DNA from: an uncultured Coriobacteriales bacterium
GTDB taxonomy: Bacteria; Actinomycetota; Coriobacteriia; Coriobacteriales; QAMH01
Assembly: GCA_934646835.1 (NCBI GenBank)
Contig: CAKUES010000009.1
Coordinates: 1-64,000 of the forward strand
DNA: 64,000 nucleotides
Direction of reading: 5' to 3'
Within the stretch, counting starts at the first letter, position 1. The number at the start of each line of letters is the position of its first letter. The translations under genes were made by a program, and so were the position numbers. The notes under the pieces are model-generated. The model was not told the DNA's origin, did no database searches, and saw nothing but the letters and a program-made list of their open reading frames with translations. Shown in pieces: positions 60,722-64,000 of this stretch.

Positions 60722-61933
60722 ATGTACTTCGACAAGTCGTCTAAGCTGGACAATGTTCTGTACGACGTTCGCGGTCCGGTTGTGGACGAGGCCAGCCGCA
60801 TGGAGGAGATGGGCACCCATATCCTCAAGCTCAACATCGGTAACCCGGCGCCGTTTGGCTTCCGCACCCCTGACGAGGTCGTCTACGACATGGCTCGCCA
60901 GCTGCCCGACTGCGAGGGCTACTCCAACTCCAAGGGCCTGTACTCCGCCCGCAAGGCGATCATGCAGTATGCCCAGAACAAGCACATCCCCAACGTCACC
61001 ATCGAGGACATCTACACCGGCAACGGCGTGAGCGAGCTCATCAACCTCTGCATGCAGGCTTTGCTCGACGATGGCGACGAGATCCTCATCCCCTCTCCCG
61101 ACTACCCGCTGTGGACTGCGTGCGCGACGCTTGCCGGCGGTCGTCCCGTCCACTACATCTGCGACGAGGAGGCGGAGTGGTATCCGGATATGGATGACAT
61201 TCGCGCCAAGATCACCTGCAAGACCAAGGCTATCGTCATCATCAACCCCAACAACCCCACGGGCACCCTGTATCCCAAGGAGGTTCTCGAGGAGATCGTG
61301 GAGATTGCCCGTGAGAACCAGCTTATGATCTTCTCCGATGAGATCTACGACCGCCTGGTCATGGATGGTCTCGAGCATGTCTCCATCGCCTCTTTGTGCC
61401 CGGATCTCTTCTGCGTCACTTTCTCCGGTCTCTCCAAGTCCCACATGATCGCGGGCTATCGCGTTGGCTGGATGATCTTGAGCGGCAACAAGCGTTGCGC
61501 CAAGGGCTACATCGAGGGCCTCAACATGCTGTGCAACATGCGCTTGTGCTCCAACGTGCCTGCCCAGTCCATCGTCCAGACGGCGCTTGGTGGACATCAG
61601 AGCGTTAAGAGCTATGTTGTTCCCGGTGGCCGTATCTACGAGCAGCGCGAGTACGTATACAACGCGCTCAACTCCATCCCCGGAATCACGGCGGTCAAGC
61701 CCAAGGCGGCGTTTTATATCTTCCCCAAGATCGACACGGAGAAGTTCAACATCACCGACGACGAGCAGTGGGCGCTCGATCTGCTGCGCGAGAAGAAGAT
61801 TCTCGTCGTGCATGGCCGCGGCTTCAACTGGCACAAGCCCGACCATTTCCGCGTCGTCTACCTGCCTCGCATCGAGGTGCTCAAGGATGCGATGGAAAGC
61901 CTCGGTGACTTCATGGCTACCTATCGCCAGTAA
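60722..61933 (+). CDS. class I aminotransferase, alanine type
   Basis: 403 residues. PLP-lysine in SGLSKSHMIAGYRVGW; NPNNPTG and SDEIYDRL are fold type I markers; closely resembles AlaA/AlaT-type alanine-glutamate transaminases (YSNSKGLYSARKAI, GNGVSELI). It interconverts alanine and pyruvate. GGGAGAAG precedes ATG. A TATAAT at 60657-60662 is a possible -10. A 15-bp hairpin follows. Confidence 0.92.
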   Translation: MYFDKSSKLDNVLYDVRGPVVDEASRMEEMGTHILKLNIGNPAPFGFRTPDEVVYDMARQLPDCEGYSNSKGLYSARKAIMQYAQNKHIPNVTIEDIYTGNGVSELINLCMQALLDDGDEILIPSPDYPLWTACATLAGGRPVHYICDEEAEWYPDMDDIRAKITCKTKAIVIINPNNPTGTLYPKEVLEEIVEIARENQLMIFSDEIYDRLVMDGLEHVSIASLCPDLFCVTFSGLSKSHMIAGYRVGWMILSGNKRCAKGYIEGLNMLCNMRLCSNVPAQSIVQTALGGHQSVKSYVVPGGRIYEQREYVYNALNSIPGITAVKPKAAFYIFPKIDTEKFNITDDEQWALDLLREKKILVVHGRGFNWHKPDHFRVVYLPRIEVLKDAMESLGDFMATYRQ

Positions 61934-61960
61934 CAGCGCTTTGTGCGGTATGCAAGGAAA

Positions 61961-61998
61961 GAGGCCGTATCAAAATCGTTTTTGATACGGCCTCTTGC
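61961..61998 (+). terminator. hairpin terminator
   Basis: A perfect 15-bp stem GAGGCCGTATCAAAA (61961-61975) and TTTTGATACGGCCTC (61980-61994), then TTGCTT. Confidence 0.8.
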
Positions 61999-62009
61999 TT
62001 CGAAGGATG

Positions 62010-62093
62010 CGGTCAGCACTTTGGTCAGACGGATTTATTGACTATGCCAAGTGTGGCTTGGTCAACAAATCCGTCTGACCAAAGTGCTGACCG
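62010..62093. repeat. long palindrome, class II copy B
   Basis: A 34-base arm (62010-62043) and its inverse (62060-62093) with two mismatches around ATGCCAAGTGTGGCTT. Compared with 44631-44714 many positions differ in both arms at once, keeping pairing. The spacer is inverted relative to that copy. Confidence 0.9.
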
Positions 62094-62140
62094 TCCCATT
62101 GATGCGACGTTTTGGGTGCTTTTTTGAAAAAACTGGCGCG

Positions 62141-62353
62141 AACTGGGTGGTTTCAAATTTTGATTTTGCGATCTGGGTGGTTTGAATCGCGTGTTGAAAT
62201 GATTTGAGAGATGCCGATTTGCAAAACCGCAGGTCAGAGCTCTGTATCTTGAAGCCATCTTCGCGCAGCGTCGTCAAAACCACCCAGTTTGCAAAATAGA
62301 AGCTCGAAACCACCCAGTTCGTCGTGTTTTTGAGCTCGAATCGCCCAGATCCG
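62141..62353. repeat. cluster of CTGGGTGGTTT motifs
   Basis: Direct copies at 62141-62153 and 62171-62186 and inverse copies (AAACCACCCAG) at 62277 and 62307, with a weaker one near 62339. A relative is at 44764-44779. The 508-base gap up to 62441 has no gene; no promoter is obvious apart from the ribosome site of the next gene. Confidence 0.65.
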
Positions 62354-62441
62354 TCGCAGTAACGCGGAGATGCGGAGTCGAAGAAAGCGTTCGCAGCTTA
62401 GAATGATGTTTCTATACAGCTGCCCAGAAAGGATACTTGCC

Positions 62442-62678
62442 ATGAAACTCGAGCTTTTCAAGCGCGATACCTGCCCGTACTGCGTCAAGGTCCAAATGCT
62501 TATCGAGGAGCTCGGCGTCGAAGACCAGATCGAGCAGCTCGACATCACGCGCGATGCGGATGCGCGCAGGCGCCTTGTGGAGGTCGGCGGCAAGCAGCAG
62601 GTCCCCTGTCTCTTCATCGACGGCGAGCCGCTGTACGAGAGCCGCGACATCATGAACTGGATTGAGGCCAACCTCTAA
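62442..62678 (+). CDS. glutaredoxin-like protein
   Basis: 78 residues, thioredoxin fold, MKLELFKRDTCPYCVKVQ with active-site CPYC and QVPCLFIDG (cis-Pro). Reduces disulfides or mixed disulfides. The ATG at 62442 has AAAGGA eight bases ahead; upstream in-frame codons lack it. Confidence 0.9.
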   Translation: MKLELFKRDTCPYCVKVQMLIEELGVEDQIEQLDITRDADARRRLVEVGGKQQVPCLFIDGEPLYESRDIMNWIEANL

Positions 62679-62722
62679 CAGATACTGACCCCATATCGGA
62701 AGCGTTTTGATAAAGGAGCCCT

Positions 62723-63178
62723 ATGCTGCGTGTAACCCGCATTCTCTTCGTCTGCCACGGCAATATCTGTAGAAGCCCCATGGCGGAGTACGTCATGAAG
62801 GACATCGTCCGCCGACGCGGCTTGGAGGAGTGCTTTGTCATCGACAGCGCCGCAACCTCTGACGAGGAGATCGGCGAGCCTGTCCACCCGGGGACGCGCC
62901 GCGTGCTCGAGGAGAACAACATCCCCTGCGGAGACCACCGCGCCCGCCGCATCACCGCTCGCGATGCCAGCGAGTGGGACCTCATCGTCGTTATGGACAG
63001 CGCCAACGTGCGCAATGCCCGCCGTCGCTTGGGCGATGGCGCCAACATCCACAAGCTGCTCGAGTTCGCGGGCGAGTACCGTGACGTCGCCGACCCTTGG
63101 TACACCGGTGACTTCGAGACGACCTTCGACGATGTCTACGCCGGCTGTCAGGGCCTGTTGGGGTACCTGGGCTACTAG
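62723..63178 (+). CDS. low-molecular-weight protein-tyrosine phosphatase
   Basis: 151 residues. The P-loop FVCHGNICRSPMAE (C-x5-R) at the start and DPWYTG with the general-acid Asp match this family. Removes phosphate from tyrosine (possibly arginine). ATAAAGGAG precedes the ATG, 44 bases after the glutaredoxin gene. Confidence 0.93.
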   Translation: MLRVTRILFVCHGNICRSPMAEYVMKDIVRRRGLEECFVIDSAATSDEEIGEPVHPGTRRVLEENNIPCGDHRARRITARDASEWDLIVVMDSANVRNARRRLGDGANIHKLLEFAGEYRDVADPWYTGDFETTFDDVYAGCQGLLGYLGY

Positions 63179-63232
63179 GGGCCTGGCTGACGTCTGGGCA
63201 CTCCCTGTGCTGGGGAGAGCCATGAGAGGTCT

Positions 63233-63262
63233 ATGGGGAGGGACAGGGTCCTTCCTCTACGT
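63233..63262. repeat. GGGGAGGGA-type hairpin repeat (copy 5, degraded)
   Basis: ATGGGGAGGGACAGGGTCCT then TCCTCTACGTGA; one arm has drifted. No gene between 63179 and 63379. Confidence 0.65.
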
Positions 63263-63397
63263 GACCAGCGGTTTTGGGGTACTCCCTGCGCTGGAGAGGG
63301 CCGGCGCCATGCTCGACGCGCATTGAGTAGGGCAGGTGCTTTTGCGGGGGCGTATCATCGCAAAAGAGGACAAGCCGACATGCGAGAGGGGCATATC

Positions 63398-63895
63398 ATG
63401 GGCGTTTACGAAGAAGAGCAGCGCAGAATCGCCGAGGGCACGGCGCAGCGCGGGCAAGCTGCGCTCGACTATTTTGCGGAGCTTGACGCGCGTTTGGTGG
63501 ATGAGAACGGCATCCCGGTTGAGGAGTCGTTGCTGGCGCACCGCCCGGATTACTCCAAGACGTTGTTCGCGCTGGAAAACGATGACATCTACCAGGAGTT
63601 CTGTCGCTTCCTCGACCAGCCCGAGCCGCGCTACTTCGACACGCTCGACAATCAGATCGAGATCGAGGGCTATACCGCCAAGGACATTTACGTTGCGATG
63701 AAGGGCGGTAACCAGCGCATCGTCACACTTGACGGCGCTGCGGTGTATAACATGCTCGTTAAGCTGCGCAAGCAGCCCGCTATTGCCAAGAAGGTTCTCG
63801 AGTTCCGTCCCACCTGCTATCAAGGTGGCTGCAACTCCAAGGACGCTGCATACTTGAAGGGCCTCTACAGCTGGCAGAAGGAGGAACAAGAGTAG
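63398..63895 (+). CDS. protein of unknown function
   Basis: 165 residues, soluble, mixed alpha-helical, with motifs RPDYSKTLFALENDD and CYQGGCNSKDAAYL. No family recognised. The start at 63398 has GAGAGGGG seven bases ahead; ATG at 63380 with AGAGGA upstream is also possible. A bidirectional hairpin terminator follows. Confidence 0.72.
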   Translation: MGVYEEEQRRIAEGTAQRGQAALDYFAELDARLVDENGIPVEESLLAHRPDYSKTLFALENDDIYQEFCRFLDQPEPRYFDTLDNQIEIEGYTAKDIYVAMKGGNQRIVTLDGAAVYNMLVKLRKQPAIAKKVLEFRPTCYQGGCNSKDAAYLKGLYSWQKEEQE

Positions 63896-63925
63896 CTTCC
63901 CTGCTCCTATGATGTTTTGCTACGC

Positions 63926-63969
63926 AAAAAAGAGAGCCGCCAATCGCTTGGGATTGACGGCTCTCTTTG
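63926..63969. terminator. bidirectional terminator
   Basis: AAAGAGAGCCG (63929-63939) pairs with CGGCTCTCTTT (63958-63968), extended by CAATC/GATTG; A run on the left and T run on the right. Confidence 0.8.
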
Positions 63970-64000
63970 TAAATACCTTGCTTGGCGAGCTTAGGCTTCC

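Noticed and set aside
62141..62353. CRISPR array
   Set aside because: Repeats are short, in both orientations and irregularly spaced; no cas genes.
63970..64000. end of a minus-strand gene at the right edge
   Set aside because: A stop codon in the minus strand near 63991 would fit, but only nine bases of coding sequence remain, too few to support.

Overview
The window is a 64-kb stretch of a high-GC chromosome with Gram-positive genome organisation. The protein sequences (zinc-binding C+ forms of S14, S4, L36 and L24; TTG/GTG starts in ribosomal genes; an L17 with an Ala/Glu tail; many intergenic hairpins) resemble the actinobacterial class Coriobacteriia (Collinsella/Olsenella/Atopobium-like). 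The class assignment is an inference by eye and the genus is left open. Almost everything is ordinary chromosomal backbone; there is no prophage, CRISPR array, insertion-sequence transposase or rRNA.

Layout. 0-2.4 kb: a secreted protein of unknown function and an orphan NarL/LuxR-type response regulator bracketed by two near-identical perfect 38-bp inverted repeats. 2.4-18.2 kb: one long S10-spc-alpha ribosomal supercluster, rplC to rplQ, with secY, adk, map, infA and rpoA inside it; rpsJ is not at its head, and a good sigma-70-type promoter lies directly before rplC. 18.2-19.9 kb: ecfT and truA follow without the usual ecfA ATPase genes. 20.2-22.5 kb: an acyl carrier protein, a FabD-like protein that has lost the catalytic Ser, His and oxyanion Gln, and two small membrane proteins. 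22.6-32.1 kb: maf, a large LuxR-type ATPase regulator, and addB-addA (double-strand-break processing). 32.4-37.1 kb: a TauE/SafE transporter, a class A penicillin-binding protein, an unknown protein and a membrane-anchored lysozyme-like protein. 37.2-38.1 kb: tRNA-His plus two identical tRNA-Lys(CTT) genes, each followed by the same ~170-bp tail ending in a copy of the tRNA 3' end. 38.3-43.9 kb: a coiled-coil membrane protein, a DUF3516-type DExH helicase and a HelD-like helicase. 44.2-48.8 kb: a small holin-like membrane protein, a 500-bp hairpin-dense gap, lone hypE, a PiT phosphate transporter and a CDF cation transporter. 49.0-57.9 kb: an RND exporter, an ABC-F protein, an LCP cell-wall ligase and clpX. 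58.1-63.9 kb: tRNA-Lys(TTT), a sodium symporter, a DUF554 protein, an alanine-type aminotransferase, glutaredoxin, a low-molecular-weight phosphatase and an unknown protein.

Working together: the first third is a translation, secretion and transcription core. Several later genes serve the envelope (PBP, lysozyme-like protein, LCP ligase, RND pump) and DNA/RNA maintenance (AddAB, two helicases).

The most unusual signals are (i) the FabD-like pseudo-transacylase beside an ACP; (ii) families of long intergenic palindromes whose two arms change together between copies; (iii) the duplicated tRNA-Lys unit with partial tRNA 3' copies; and (iv) hairpins in most of the wider gaps of the ribosomal operon, including a terminator-like hairpin between rplE and the S14 gene and a perfect 12-bp inverted repeat around the infA promoter.
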